Shown piece by piece: positions 41,856-54,754 of a stretch of DNA of 64,000 bases (its first letter is position 1; each line of letters starts with the position of its first letter). Source of the DNA: Maylandia zebra (lineage: Eukaryota > Chordata > Actinopteri > Cichliformes > Cichlidae); NCBI RefSeq assembly GCF_041146795.1, contig NC_135174.1, forward strand, positions 4,465,878-4,529,877, given 5' to 3'. The position numbers and the translations under genes are program-made. A model generated the notes under the pieces. It was not told the origin of the DNA, searched no databases, and saw only the letters and a program-made list of their open reading frames with translations.

Positions 41856-44800
41856 ATGAATTTACTGCCTTCAAATCCGCACGGGAATGGACTCCTCTAT
41901 GCTGGATTTAACCAGGATCATGGTATGAAGCGTCGTGGTGGGGGGTTTGTCCTCCCAAACGTGATTTGGGAGCATCGTTGATGCTAATCTATCACTACTA
42001 AGCCAGCGTCTTCAAATATAAAACCTAAAATAACAACTGCAGTTTTTCACGTTCACATATTGTAGTCCATTGTGAAAATATGGCTACGTGCTCTCTCTTC
42101 TTGAAACATTAACTTTAAGCGCTCAACGTTAATACTAGCTTAGGCTAACCTATCCGAAAAATAGTTAGCGTTTTTGTTTTCAGCTAACCAGTTATCGAGT
42201 CTTAATTAGAAACTAGAAAAATTGGTACAGACATGATAAAAAATGGTCGAATTCTATAACGAGGAAATTAACTAACTGATTTGTATTTAAACTTAGCACA
42301 AATGCTAATATAAGCTAAGTTTTTATCGCACTAGTCATTACTGTGACCACAACGGGTGTCAGCAAGTGTTAGCTAAGCAATGCTAACAGCTCCCTTCGGT
42401 AAATGAACGTTAAACCGACATTAATGCACCTTAATTGCATAATTTTATGTTAGCTTTCCCGGTGATCAGTTTTTCGTTATGACTGTCCATTTTCTAAAAT
42501 ACAGATAACATGTTGTTCATTTGTAGTTTACGTTAAATCGACATTTTCCTAGCTCCCCACCCACCAACGTTTACACAGGCCGTAAAGTTGGAGTGTGATT
42601 CTATCATAACCTTTTGTTAAAGTTACTCGTCAGCCACATTTGTGAAGATTGAAGTTAACTTATTGTTACTACACTATGGGGCCATGGCACTAAACGTCAC
42701 TGTCGTCGTTGTCAACATATGATGCGGCAGTTTCATATGAATTCCAGAAGAGATCCAAACACTTTCTATATAAGGGCTGCACTTGTCTATGCATCTCATT
42801 CTTCCCAGTGTCCTCATGTAGTGCGTTCTCATTACTGTAAATCTTGAGATGACCTGATATTGTAAAGTCATTTACGAGAACCACATTGTATGGCAACAAC
42901 AGTGGATTAATCTTGTGTTCATCTTGTGATTTCTGCTGTTTGACCTCGGTGTCTCTCTACAGGATGCTTTGCCTGCGGTATGGAGAATGGATTTCGTGTG
43001 TACAACACGGATCCTCTCAAAGAGAAGGAGAAACAAGGTAACATGACTGCAAAGATTGGTCATATTTTTTGTTGGTAGGGATTTTACGCCTCAGACTTTG
43101 TAAATACTATTTTCTACAGTCACTGGTTTGCTCACATACTAGATAATGGATTAGAAGAAGCAGTGTGGAAATATTAAACCATTTTAAAAAGAAGTCAGTG
43201 ACAGGAAAACAGTCTTTGAAAAGAAATTCCACAAGAATTCCTTGATTTAGTTTAATTTGAAGAGGACAAATATAATAAAAATGGACTAACACTAACAATG
43301 GGCATACTTGTCTGTTCACGTGAATGGATAAGCACCCATACTTTGTTAGAAATATTAAAAAGTATCATACTTATATATGAGTATAAGTGCTGCCTTTCCA
43401 GTAAAATCCTCTACCATCATGGGCTGCAGCTGGTGACAGTAGCCCCCCTTCAGTTTTTGCAGTTCTTGATGGACATTCCTTGTGAAAGTGGATTGTCGGC
43501 TGCAGTCAAAGACTGTGGAGTTGGAGTCTATCTGATTGCAAGACTCAAGACAGTTGAGTGAAAATGAGGACCACCAAAAAAGCACCCTGAAAAGCCTGGA
43601 TAGGAAGGACAGGAACTGGCTGTCTAGCAGCAAGTGACCCTAAAATAAGAGTGAGGGCATTGTCCAGTATCAGAGTACTCTTGGGGAGCCTTCTTTATAG
43701 CTGGGTAACACACCCTACTAAAGTCCATGTGTGGGGAAACCCAGAGATCTTTACATACAGCTGTCTGCATGAGAAGGCACATTGAGTGATGATATATTTT
43801 TACTTGATTTAAATAATTTTCTTAGTACATAATAAATCATAAGATATGCTTTATCACAGAAGTTGGTAATTTCCTGTGTTACAGCAGTAAAAACAACACA
43901 AAAAAGCCAAACAATATATAGCTCAATAAAATAAGATAAGATAAGATAACCTTTATTAGTCCCACACGTGGGAAATTTGTTTTGTCACAGCAGGAAGTGG
44001 ACAGTGCAAAAGTTATGACGCAAAAATTAGAATACAATAAGAATAAATACAGTACACAGCTGTACAGAATAGAATAAAATAATATACTATATACGAATGT
44101 AAATGATGAATACCATACAGTGTAGAGTTCAGTGATTTAAAACAAAGGCAAAATAATTGTTAGAACTTGGCGGATGCTGCTCACAGGAAGTCAGTGTTGT
44201 AACTGCATTGCAAGTCCTGAAACATGGAGGACATTTCACCCAGCACATGGCTAAGACAGCATGTGACCAAGCACATGACCTGCACTTCTTTAAACTCAAA
44301 TTTAACTGCTTTAGGTCTGCAGTCTCTCCTTTCTCTGAGCTAACCCACAGTTAAGAGACTGCAAGCAGTGCAGTTTTTTGTTTGTTTTTTTCTTTTTACC
44401 TACTACTGTCACTTACTGTATTTTACAGTATTTTACATTACTGCCCATTAATGTCATTTTCAGAATTCCTCGAGGGTGGGGTTGGCCACGTCGAGATGCT
44501 GTTCAGGTGTAATTATTTAGCACTAGTGGGAGGAGGCAAGAAACCCAAGTACCCAACTAACAAAGGTATGTTTTGTCAGCTTTGTTTGCTTTACTGTCAA
44601 TACTGGATTTAAATCAGTCCTGTAATCTGACAAATGATCACTTTTAGATATTAAGAAAGATTCTTTTTTTTTCTGTCATACACAGTGAGAATCTCACCTG
44701 TTTGCTATTTGTACTAAAAGCCACAGATTATAAATGCATACATTCACCTGTCCACTCTGCAGCTTTTGTTCCAAAGGGTGTTAACTATGGATTTCAGTGG

Positions 44801-47800
44801 GATGTTGCTGTTAGTACTTAAAGTAATGTTTTGAGAAATTACAATGGAAAAGAAGCAAAACACATCAGTTTGGTGGGATATCTCCAGGTCCAAGGCAGAT
44901 AACCCTTTGTTTTACTTTTCCACCATACTTTCACATTTTGCACAGTATGACTAAGGTCTGTTAAATGCTGTATATGTTGCAACACTAAAATGCCACTTCC
45001 TGTAGAACATGCAGTATGTTTTATATATGTGACGGCTTTTTTGTTCTCCAGTGATGATCTGGGATGACCTGAAGAAGAAGACTGTCATTGAGATTGAGTT
45101 TTCAACAGAAGTAAAAGCAGTGAAACTTCGACGTGACAGGTAGCTCAGTTATTATTGCAGCAGTTTCTAATGATTTTGTTTCTCTTTTTTGTATTCTGAT
45201 CTTTTTGTTTGCTGATAGCGTGGTTGTTTTTATTCACACTCCATTTTAAAAAAAGAGTAAATGAATAAAATAAAGGATCTTAACATCAGTGAGACAGGCT
45301 GATAAAGATTTAAATCCAAAAAATGAACTCTTAAATTTTGTTTTTCCTTTTTTTTGGCATTACTTAATAGTTTACATTTTTGCTTGTGTGTCGGTTGTCC
45401 CTGGTTCTTAGGATTGTGGTGGTCCTTGACTCAATGATCAAAGTGTTCACCTTTACCCACAACCCACATCAGCTACATGTGTTTGAGACCTGCTACAATC
45501 CCAAAGGTCAGTTTACCCTTTGAATAAAACTGTGACTTGCTCAAGCTATTAAACCATGCTGATTCTTTGGAAACGTATTAATCACCAAAACTGTAGTCCC
45601 AAATGTTCTACTGCTCTGGTCAAAAGAATAAGTGAAAAAAAAACTGAGCTCAGTGGCTAAAAATGTTCCTTTTGTTTAAGAGCAACAAATCTTTTTTTTT
45701 TTTTTTTTGTGGAAGTACTGTTCTTCAGGTGTGTGACATTTTCAACACTTGCTCGCTTTCTCTCCTTGTCCTCCTCAGGTCTGTGTGTGCTGTGTCCGAA
45801 CAGCAACAACTCTCTGTTGGCCTTTCCTGGGACGCATTCAGGCCACGTACAGATTGTGGACCTTGCCAACACAGAGAAGCCTCCAGTTGACATCCCTGCC
45901 CATGAGGGGGCACTGTGCTGCATAGCGCTCAACCTTCAGGGCACAAGAATAGCTACTGCATCAGAGAAAGTACGGACTTTAGAAAATTAAGTAAAGTAGT
46001 AGTAAAGGGACACTCCTTCAGTTGTGTATTTTGCTGTATTTCTTACTAACCTGTGTTCTGTGTTATATTTCCACAGGGGACACTCATTAGAATTTTTGAC
46101 ACATCTGCAGGTCAGCTCATACAGGAGCTAAGACGAGGCTCACAGGCAGCTAACATTTACTGGTAAGTGCTTAGCACAATGCTAACAGCATGAGAAACAT
46201 GTCAAAATGATTAAATAATAAGTTAGCAAGCTAGCTCTGTCAATGTGGAGGGCTAGTTGCTCTACTCTGAGTTCCTGTTGAATGGCTGAACGTCTTACCC
46301 TATCTTTAAGTCAAAGACCAGCCACCCTTCAGAGAAAGCTAATATTTGCTGCTTGTATCAACAGTCTCATTCTGTGTGTAGGAACATAGACTAACCAATA
46401 AATCGACAACTTTGATTTTATGCTCAGCTTTTTGTTTATCACAGCGGACCACTACAATCTGTCTTTCAATCTCCCACTTCCCTCACTCGTGAACAAGGCG
46501 CCAAGATACTTAAGATACTTAAGTCCTCCACAGGCAGCCGCTTGTCCTTGGCCCAGACAGGGCACTCCACCCTTTTTTGGCTGAGAACCATAACCTCAGA
46601 TTTGGAAGTGTTAATTTTCCTTCCTGTCGCTTTACACTCTCCTGTGAACCGCCGTAGTGCTAGCTGGAGGTTAGCTCGAGGCTTAGAGAACCATGTCATC
46701 TGTAAAATGTAGAGATGTGATACTGAGCCCACTAAAGTTGTCTGCAACCTGGCTATGCTAGAAATTCTGTCCATAAAAATTATGAAAAGAATCAGAGAAA
46801 AAAGGCAGCTCTTGTCGAGGTCCAGCCACCCGCTGGGAATAAGTCCAGCTTGGACTTAACAATGTGGACCAAGCCTTCATTGTAACTGTACAGTTATTCA
46901 ATTCAATTCAATAAAACTTTATTGATCCTGAAGGTTGACCCCGAAGGAAATTGGGTTAAGGCTGCCGACCTTTGCCAGCGCCGACTTACCCTTCTGACCA
47001 TACATACATTACACAAACATCACATGGGGAAGACAGGTCAGAGAGGTATAACAATGGAAAATGCACCACATGAGGAAAGATAAGGAGAAAAAAATAACTC
47101 CCCCCAGACTGAGCTCCAACAGGGAGATCAGTTTGAGAACAGAAAAAAAGACACCTCTGCACATAGCACATGAAAAAAACTCTTAATACACCAAAGAAAC
47201 ACATGACAAGCAACAGGGGTGGGTAAAGGGTTAGAGACAGCCGAATTAGACAGTACATCCGGGCCTGCAGCCTGTGCGCTGGTCTCCTTGATCCACCGTC
47301 AGCATCGGAAGGGAATAAGCGTCGAAGGCGTTTGGAAAGGGAGGGGGGATGAGTGTGTGCATATCAGTGTATATGTATGTGTGCGTGTCCAGAGTTCAGC
47401 TGAGACAGTGTCCTTCGCCCTGCTAGGCTAAGTAAACAGTCTTCCAGCCAACCCAGGTGGCCTTGCATGGAATGGGAAGGAACAGACTCAACACAGTCGT
47501 TATCAGAGTGTTGTTGTTCAGCTCCAGCCTTGAGACCGCCGCTGGCGCCGAGAGGGTCTCCGCATGAAGTGATGATGGTTTTTACTTTAGTGCGAACAAC
47601 TCATATGAATTTCAAAGCTGTTCTAACAGTCCAACACTGGTCTCTCAATCTCCCGTTGGAGAGCCGCGAGCTTTCTATGATGTTATCCAAACTTGCGTTC
47701 CGTGATGTTGTCGTTCTTTTTGCTCAAAGAGCAGGTTCTGAGAACTCACGACCGCAGTGCACTTCCCCAAGATGTGATCGAATTTGCGCTCAAAGGTGTT

Positions 47801-50800
47801 ATTCGAGCTAGACCCTCCAGATGTAATCCAGTTTTTCACTCAGAGGTCTTGTTCTGAGTATTCACGGCAGCCGTGCGTTCTCCAAGATCTTCTCCGTGCT
47901 GCACTCAATGAGCCCATTTTGAGAAACTCACGCCTCTTCCCATCATTTCAATCCCAGCGGGCAGCCTTGTGGGGTTTGAACAGCCGGTTCCGCTTCCTTA
48001 ATTCTTCGATAAGCCAGGGCCAAGCCAGCTCCGATCCGCCAGAACCCTGTTATCATGGTTCCGAATAGGTAGATATCTTCAGCAGTCAGCCTCACCCGAG
48101 CCCAGACTTCTCGTTGAGAAGGGGTGTCAATTGAGCCGAGCCGAGGTACCCATCACTGCCTGTTGCCTTTTAATGAATTCAGCTCCAGACTGGAACGCAG
48201 CTCCTGTTCAAGAGACTGGTTCTAGGGTCCTAGCTTGAGTTGAACACTGAATATTATCTAGCCAGTGCCTTTCACCCTGACACACTGCCTCAAGTTCCTT
48301 TCCCACCAAAAGGTGAGGTTCCTTGTCCTAGCCCAGCCTCTATAGCCAGGGATTGGACTGAACAGGGCACCTGACAATATGCAGAATGGGCAGTATGGTC
48401 CCTCCTGCTGGTGATGAGTCTACAGGAGGGATTCCCATATAATTTGGTCTTAGGAAGAAATCAGGGTATGGGCTGTACTGTTTTGAAAGCTTTAACTATA
48501 TCTTTCAGTGCCTGTCTAGCAAAGCTTTAATGGAATGTACTTACTGTGTCGCACACTCATTAATAGAGCAACCAGTTTGCAGGTTTTACTTTGTCCCTCT
48601 GTGTATCTGAGTCACTGAAAGTGTGTTATTTTCTTGGTCTACTGTCTTTTCAGCATTAATTTTAATCAGGACGCGTCCCTCATCTGTGTGTCCAGTGACC
48701 ATGGCACAGTGCACATATTTGCTGCAGAGGACCCAAAAAGGAACAAACAGTCAAGGTTGGTCTTTGCTTAAGTGTTTCTTTTTTCTGAACTTGGATGATG
48801 AGAAGAATCTGTTGCGTAGTAATTAAATCCGATGCAGTGTTATAAACATAAAGCCTAAAACACCCTGTTTATCTTTGTCTCTGCAGCTTGGCCTCAGCCA
48901 GCTTCCTGCCTAAATATTTCAGCTCTAAGTGGAGCTTCTCCAAGTTCCAGGTCCCCTCAGGCTCTCCCTGTGTGTGTGCCTTTGGAACAGAGCCCAATGC
49001 CGTCATAGGTAGGTTCCAGACACATGTGATATTTTCTGTAATGTCCAACTCATCGTCTGATCATGTAACAGTGTTTGACAGTTGCAGACGAGGACAGAAT
49101 TATTACCCCAACCTGTTAAACAGAGTGAATGCTTTCTAACAGCTTTTCCAAACACCCTAGTTTGATCTGGATGTTTGCATTTTTCTACTTTGCACACAGA
49201 AACAAGAATATTCAGTTTTGCTCCTGACTGCTTCAGGTTTTCTTTCAAAATCTTCACATATCCTTTTTTCTTCATGATTCCTTCTACCTTGTTAGATTCC
49301 CAGTTCCAGATGCACTGAAGCATCCCCAATACCTCCACCGTGTTTCACTCTGTGGGGCAGTGCTCCATAGGTTAGATGCCTCTTCCTTGTTTCTCCAAAC
49401 ATAAGCAGCGTCTCTGTGGCCACAAAGCTCTAGTTTAATATCATCTGACCAGCAGAATGGGGAGGGATGGCACTGATTTTAGTCTGTTTTACACAGCAAC
49501 TCTGGATGGCTATAACAAAATATCGTCTTAAAATGTATTTTTATTGTAGCTAGCTTATTGTCTCTCTATATCTTTCTTTTAAAAACATTTTAGTTTATGT
49601 TCTGGACTTCTCTCTTTTCCTCCTCACACTCAGCTCCAGACACGTTAACATTTCCTCATAGATTGTAGTTCCACAAATGACTTCAGCTCTAAGCGTTTCA
49701 GCTAAGGCTCAAGTGCTGCTCTCATTAAAAAACAGCTTGATTACACACATGTTGTTTCATGGCTTAATCCATGGATGAAAAACTTGCTTTAAGTGTTTGG
49801 TTCTTTTATCTTCAACTGTCAAAACAAAGCCCATAGCATCATAATGGATATTCAGGGTGCCCTGAAGATCATGGTTCCACAAGAACAGCTGAAGACTCTG
49901 CCTCAGTTCTACTTTTGGAAATTCTAGGACCCATATGTCAGCCTGCAGTCTAAAAGTGAAGTGCTATACTGGGTTTATTTACTAATATACGATGAAATCT
50001 GTGCTATATGATTGGTGGGGCTGATCGTTCAAGACTCTGTGTGTGAGGAATAAGATGAACAAAAATGGGTGTCTTGGACAGTTTGCTATGATTTTATTTC
50101 ATGTTGTGTCCTAATTGCCTAAACCTGATGTTGCGTTTGAGAGAGCTCATTAGATCACAACAAACGTTTGAATTTATTGGTCTTTTCTCACTCTTGTGAG
50201 ATTGACTTGTATGGGCACAAAGCGCACAATCAGTCACTGAGTTTTAGTTGTACTGCTGCTTCTCTGGCTCTCTTCCATGGTGTGTCTTTGTCCCGTCTTC
50301 CTTCCTTCACCCCAAGCTGGTCATGGTAGATGGCCGCACCTCCATGAGCCTGGTTTTTCTGGAGGTTTCTTCCTGTTTAAAGGGAGTTTTTCCTTCCCAC
50401 TGTTGGCAAAGCGCTCGCTAATAGGGGGTCATATGATCGTTGGGGTTTTCTCTGCTTCCTCTGTATTATTGTAGAGTCTTTACATAACATAAGTTATAGA
50501 TGCTGTCATTTTACACATTTTAGTTTTGCCTATTTTTGCCTCTTTTCCACTAGAACCCACTCAACTCTGTTCTGCTTGTTTGTAGCTTTCAATTACAATT
50601 GAACACCACCTTGAGTCGTTATGGCAAGGCAGACTATTTTCTTCATTGCCAGGTTTAAAAGTGGCAGGTTTGATTCTTGTGATGGAGGCACTCTCATGAC
50701 TCATTCAGTGACATCACTACTAGGTACCTGGTAAGGTGCTACCACCTAATGGAAAACCCTAAAAGCCAAGTAGAGTCAAGTAAATAGGCCTTTGTGAATT

Positions 50801-51175
50801 TGGTACCCATCAGCTATTCACCTTCTCTTCCTGGAAACTAGCTAGTGCCTGATTCACTGAGGAGCAGTGTTTGGTCATGTCTGACTTTTGTTGTGATTTG
50901 GCGCTATATAAATAAAATTGAATTGAATAGTCTGTCAATCATGAAAAAGCAATATTTTGTAATTTTTATAACTTCCTAATCTGATGTAGTACCATGTGGT
51001 GAATTCTGTGTGTGGTATTGGTACAAACACTCATTTTTAATTTTTTTCTCCTTCTCCTCAATTTATAGCTATTTGTGCTGATGGCAGCTACTACAAGTTT
51101 CTGTTCAACCAAAAAGGAGAGTGTTCCAGAGATGTGTATGCCCAGTTCCTGGAGATGACCGATGAGAAAATATGA
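41856..51175 (+). CDS. wdr45b: WDR45B (WIPI3) PROPPIN autophagy protein, ten exons
   Basis: Exons: 41856-41922, 42963-43037, 44464-44565, 45052-45139, 45412-45506, 45779-45969, 46077-46162, 48654-48755, 48887-49008, 51069-51175. The CDS gives 344 aa, the same length as human WDR45B. It starts [20 protein letters not shown] and ends [34 protein letters not shown] and [14 protein letters not shown] are distinctive of WIPI3 rather than WDR45, WIPI1 or WIPI2. Residues 224-227 are LRRG, the L/FRRG motif with which PROPPINs bind PI3P and PI(3,5)P2 on membranes. Role: a seven-bladed beta-propeller acting in early autophagosome formation. All introns are GT/AG. Intron 7 (2.5 kb) and intron 9 (2.1 kb) are filled with repeats. 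Its tail-to-tail neighbour foxk2 is also adjacent in human. Confidence 0.97.
43925..44110 (-). repeat. Antisense LINE 3' tail in wdr45b intron 2
   Basis: AAGATAAGATAAGATAACCTTTATTAGTCCCACACGTGGGAAATTT in short pieces marks the reverse complement of a common fish LINE 3' end with its short tandem tail. It continues through GCAGGAAGTGGACAGTGCAA. No coding sequence. The neighbouring 43300-43900 stretch holds nothing I can name. Confidence 0.6.
46455..46785 (-). mobile_element. Antisense LINE reverse-transcriptase fragment in wdr45b intron 7
   Basis: On the minus strand the sequence reads [20 protein letters not shown] followed by [13 protein letters not shown]. This is the segment after the catalytic YADD/FADD motif of a fish LINE reverse transcriptase (TSKSEAMVL-type). 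The rest of the element is missing or shifted. Confidence 0.7.
46885..48135 (-). repeat. Fish interspersed repeat, copy 2 (minus orientation)
   Basis: Begins ATTCAATTCAATTCAATAAAACTTTATTGATCC and shares most of its length with 36960-37700 (for example GGCGTTTGGAAAGGGAGGGG and CTGAGACAGTGTC). It carries about 500 bp (47475-47970) that copy 1 lacks and stops after TTGAGAAGGGGTGTCAATTG, where copy 1 continues. The minus-strand frame with [16 protein letters not shown] is preserved in both copies. Family unknown. Confidence 0.7.
49040..49485 (-). mobile_element. Antisense Tc1-mariner transposase remnant in wdr45b intron 9
   Basis: On the minus strand, pieces read [20 protein letters not shown], then [20 protein letters not shown], matching Tc1-type transposase around and after the second catalytic aspartate. 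The pieces are in different frames, so it is inactive. The ends were not located. Confidence 0.75.
50280..50930 (+). repeat. Fish retroposon 3' region split by a MITE, in wdr45b intron 9
   Basis: The left part (about 50320-50500) has GGAGGTTTCTTCCTGTTTAAAGGGAG and ATAGGGGGTCATATGATCG, and the right part (about 50880-50930) has TTGTGATTTGGCGCTATATAAATAAAATTGAATTG in short form; in other fish copies these are contiguous. Between them, about 50540-50790, is a segment with TTTTCCACTAGAACCCACTC at one end and CCTAATGGAAAACCCTAAAA at the other, which looks like a separate MITE insertion. Boundaries are approximate. Confidence 0.55.
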
Positions 51176-52510
51176 CCTTTGACCTCTCTTCAGACTTCCT
51201 ATTAAACAACCTGTTTTGTTTTTCTCTACAGTCTTTTTATTTTCAAGGCAGTTAGAGAAGTTTTTTGTTTCACTTCTCGCTATCTTGACAGACTCTGTAA
51301 AAAGAGCATTAAATGACGGGAGAACAAGGAAAAAGAAAAAAGGAATTTTTTGGGGTGGGAGGGGGCCTCTATGGAAAGGTGGTTGGCTGGAGGTATGAAC
51401 AGTGATTCAGATTTCATCGACCTGCACTGAGGGACACGGACGATTTCCTCCTAAACAAAACACAAGGGGAATATAAAAGACAAAGTTATTTTTTGAAAGG
51501 ACAACTTGCCGCTTTTTAAGACGTCTTCCGAGGAATTTACAAAGGATGGATATTTTTAATCACACAGATGATTCTGATAGTTAGAATGAGAATTTAGAGA
51601 TTTTTGTCAACTAACACCACCTGACCTAACAATAGGGAGTGCCTCTGAAACTGGAGAGAATCTGTATGTGTGCACATATTGTTGTCTCATATATATCAAG
51701 TATTTGTGTATACTAGTGTACCATACTAAGCGTTTAAAAGCAGGATCAGAATGAAGATGACTGTTTTTCTTCACTTTGGTCTTAATTATCTGCAGAAACA
51801 TCTACAGCCCCAAACAGAATGCCACCTTAGTATTACTAAATTTTCTTGTAGACATTGTATATACACAACCTGCCAGACAGAACTTCTACTCACAAACTGT
51901 ACAGAATAGTAGCAAAAGAAATCACTCGTCCTTGACATTGTGCAATACATAATTTCCTTAATTATTATTTTTTGTTTTGTTTTGCAGATTTTTTTTATAT
52001 TTGCCTGATCAACACAGCTTAAAGAATTTGGCATATTTGTAAATAGTTATCTACCTTCTTGTTGAGTGAAGAGTGATACATGTCTGTATGGTAAATGTGA
52101 AGCTACAGAACACAGCTGGTTAGCTTTAGCTTAGCATAAGGTCTGGATGAAGGTGTCTAAGTCTGTCAATCAGTGCTTTTCAGTTTGTTTAAACAAAAGG
52201 GTAAAAATAACACATTTTGTCACTGTTACTTACACCACTTTGGTTAGTAGTAGTAGTTTTGTTGCCATAGGAACATATTGACATGTCAGCTTTGTTGACT
52301 GATTGTAGCAAACGACATGACATTTTTTTAATGGCACTAATTTTTCACAAATGGAAAGAAGGAAAATTATTGGTTGTTATTAAAAGAGTTTAAAAGAGTT
52401 TCCCGAGCACTAAAGGTAAAAACAAAAGTTCCAGCAAAATTGATACTTTCTCAGTTGGTTTGGCCCACATTTTGCACTTTGACAATAAATACATTTAGTT
52501 CTTGTTACAA
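51176..52510 (+). other. wdr45b: wdr45b 3' UTR with polyadenylation signal
   Basis: Non-coding sequence after the stop. AATAAA at 52484-52489 is the most likely signal. No repeat recognised. Confidence 0.5.
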
Positions 52511-53650
52511 ACTCAAAAAGAGGATGACAGAAGACTAGTTGACTGTAATTTCTCTATATAGAAACTAGCAGAGTTTTTCCTGTTTAAACTTATGCTAATT
52601 TAAGGTAACTGGCTTCTAGTCTTAGCATCCCATTTACCCGATAGATAATGAAGCCTTGGCATTCAAGTGACTCAGCATTATCTCCACATTTTGATTATTT
52701 ATTTATTTATTTAATTTGTTCAGTTTGTGAAAGCAAAGTCCTTTTTCTTTTCTTTTTTTTCAAAGTGGGAGTTCAGTGAAAAGAGTAATACTCTTAAGTC
52801 TGTACGGTGAATCAAAAGCTTTGGCTGGTAGCAGTTTAGCTAAGTAAAGCAGAAAGAGTGGAAATAATTAGCACAGCTTTGTTGAAAAGTAAAACAAGTC
52901 ACTAACCAGCCCTTCTAATAAACACCTTCTAGTTCAGTAATTGAGGTCATGAAACAACTTTAAGTGTTCAAATAGAAAATTTATTTTTGCATGTGTATAA
53001 TATAAAAAAGAAAAAGCTAACTAGCTGCTAGCCTTAGTTTTCTGTTTACCTCTAGAATATTCAAATCTCTTTGCAAAAAATCCACATTTACCAAAATGCT
53101 GAAATGTTAAAAGTGAATGTTGAGTGAATGTTTCTGCCACAACAGGGAGCTTAATAGCCAAACAAATATATTTCCTTAATAAATAACAAAAAAAAGTTTG
53201 CTAGCAGCAGCTGAGATCAACTGTAACATTTAAAATTTGCTTTAAGAATGCACTTGTATTCAATATTCAGCCCAGTATGATTAATCAGAAATGTCCCTAA
53301 AGATCACCAGGTTATTTTTGGTAAAAGTAACTTCACCTCTTCACTCTGAAGCTAATTCAGCTAATGCAAAGTGAAGTGCTGTGTTGTTTGTTGGGCCATA
53401 AATTCAAATTCAAATTTTATTTGTCACGTACACAGTCATACACAGTACGATATGTAGTGAAATGCTTGGACAACTGCTCGTGACCTAAAGAAAACAAAAA
53501 AGGAAAAGGCTATGAATAAGATAGGAAATAAATATGAAAAATTAAAAAGGGTAAATTTAACTAGGAAGGAATAAAATATAAATTAAGGTTAAAAATGAAA
53601 TAACTGTACAACACAAATTAGAATGAAGGGTAAGATCTCACTCGGCCAGC
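52511..53650. other. AT-rich intergenic region between convergent wdr45b and foxk2
   Basis: No gene seen. About 53400-53620 begins AAATTCAAATTCAAATTTTATTTGTCACG, the reverse complement of a fish retroposon 3' end with a short tandem tail. Confidence 0.5.
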
Positions 53651-53678
53651 TCGGATCCGGAGTTAAAAACTTCGAATT

Positions 53679-53894
53679 GTGAGTACATTGTATACCAATA
53701 GAAACAAGAGTGTCACTGTCATACCTAATGTACCCAATGGTGATGATTTTGCCGATTTAGAAACGCTGAAAACTAACTTAAAAAACAAAGATAAAGAAAA
53801 AGTGGTCGGAGCAGTCGTGACGGCAGCCGACCTCTTTCATTCATTCATAAATGGGACATCTCAGTGTGGATCCAACTCGGTTGAACTTGTATAA
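53679..53894 (+). CDS. Unrecognised 71-aa open frame, possibly not a gene
   Basis: The frame begins MSTLYTNRNKSVTVIPNVPN and ends TSQCGSNSVELV. It is polar with a mixed charge pattern (ETLKTNLKNKDKEKVVGA) and has no signal peptide or membrane segment. An AATAAA follows at about 54149, so a small transcript is possible. A GT-like donor (TTGTGAGTACATTG) lies just before the ATG, so part of this could equally be intronic or repeat sequence. I recognise no family. The flanking DNA up to 54170 is also unassigned. Confidence 0.2.
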   Translation: MSTLYTNRNKSVTVIPNVPNGDDFADLETLKTNLKNKDKEKVVGAVVTAADLFHSFINGTSQCGSNSVELV

Positions 53895-54754
53895 GCCACG
53901 CTGTTAATGGGTGCTGTTTTCCCCCCTCTCTCTCCATTTGTCAGCTGCTTGACAACATTTTGTTGATTCATTGCAAAATTTACATCACGTGTGTCACTTT
54001 TTGGGTCGCATTGTACTTTTGTAGGTGTAACGCTGAATATACACGGGACTTGGCGGGTACTGACTACAGGAGGGATGCTGCACAAACTGAAAAGCCAACC
54101 TGCTTCTTACACACGCAGAATGATTGTAAAACCTGCATTTAAATTTGTGAATAAAATTTTTAAAATTTTTCAGTTATAATAATGTGCTGTTTCATGCCTA
54201 CTGTGACGTGGAAACCACATGTAACACACTGAATCTGTGTAACTGTTGACTGTCTTACTGCTGTTTTTAATCACATCAGCACTGGCCCTGCAGCTAACTA
54301 ATATTTTAAGGATACATTTGGTAACAAGATCAGCATTTTGGGCACAAAATTTACTAAAAAGTGTGCGAATTGGAAAGTCATAGAAGTATGGATACATTTT
54401 AAAAATTGTGTAACTTGAAGCTTTGAATAATGGCCAGAGCAGAGGTTGCACTACAAAGGCAACTTTGTGTCAAACTAATCCCTATAGTATGATAAAGTTA
54501 AGTATTTAAATTGCCTGGCAACATGACCTGGAGCTACACCACTGAATCTGCCATTTTTTATTTCACTTCTGGAGCAATAACTTCTTACAGTTATGTCCTG
54601 CTAAAGCTACTGCAGCCATGTTTCTCATAAACAAATGGAAGCTTTAACTACACATGAAGTAATCATTTACAGTTGGCATCAAGTGTGTGTTGCTGCATGC
54701 TGATTGGCACGGTTACCCCTAAAAACAGGGAAGTCTTCAGTGTTTCATTTCAAC

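Noticed and set aside
47784-48068. 94-aa plus-strand frame near wdr45b exon 8
   Set aside because: Falls inside repeat copy 2, antisense to the frame shared by both copies.
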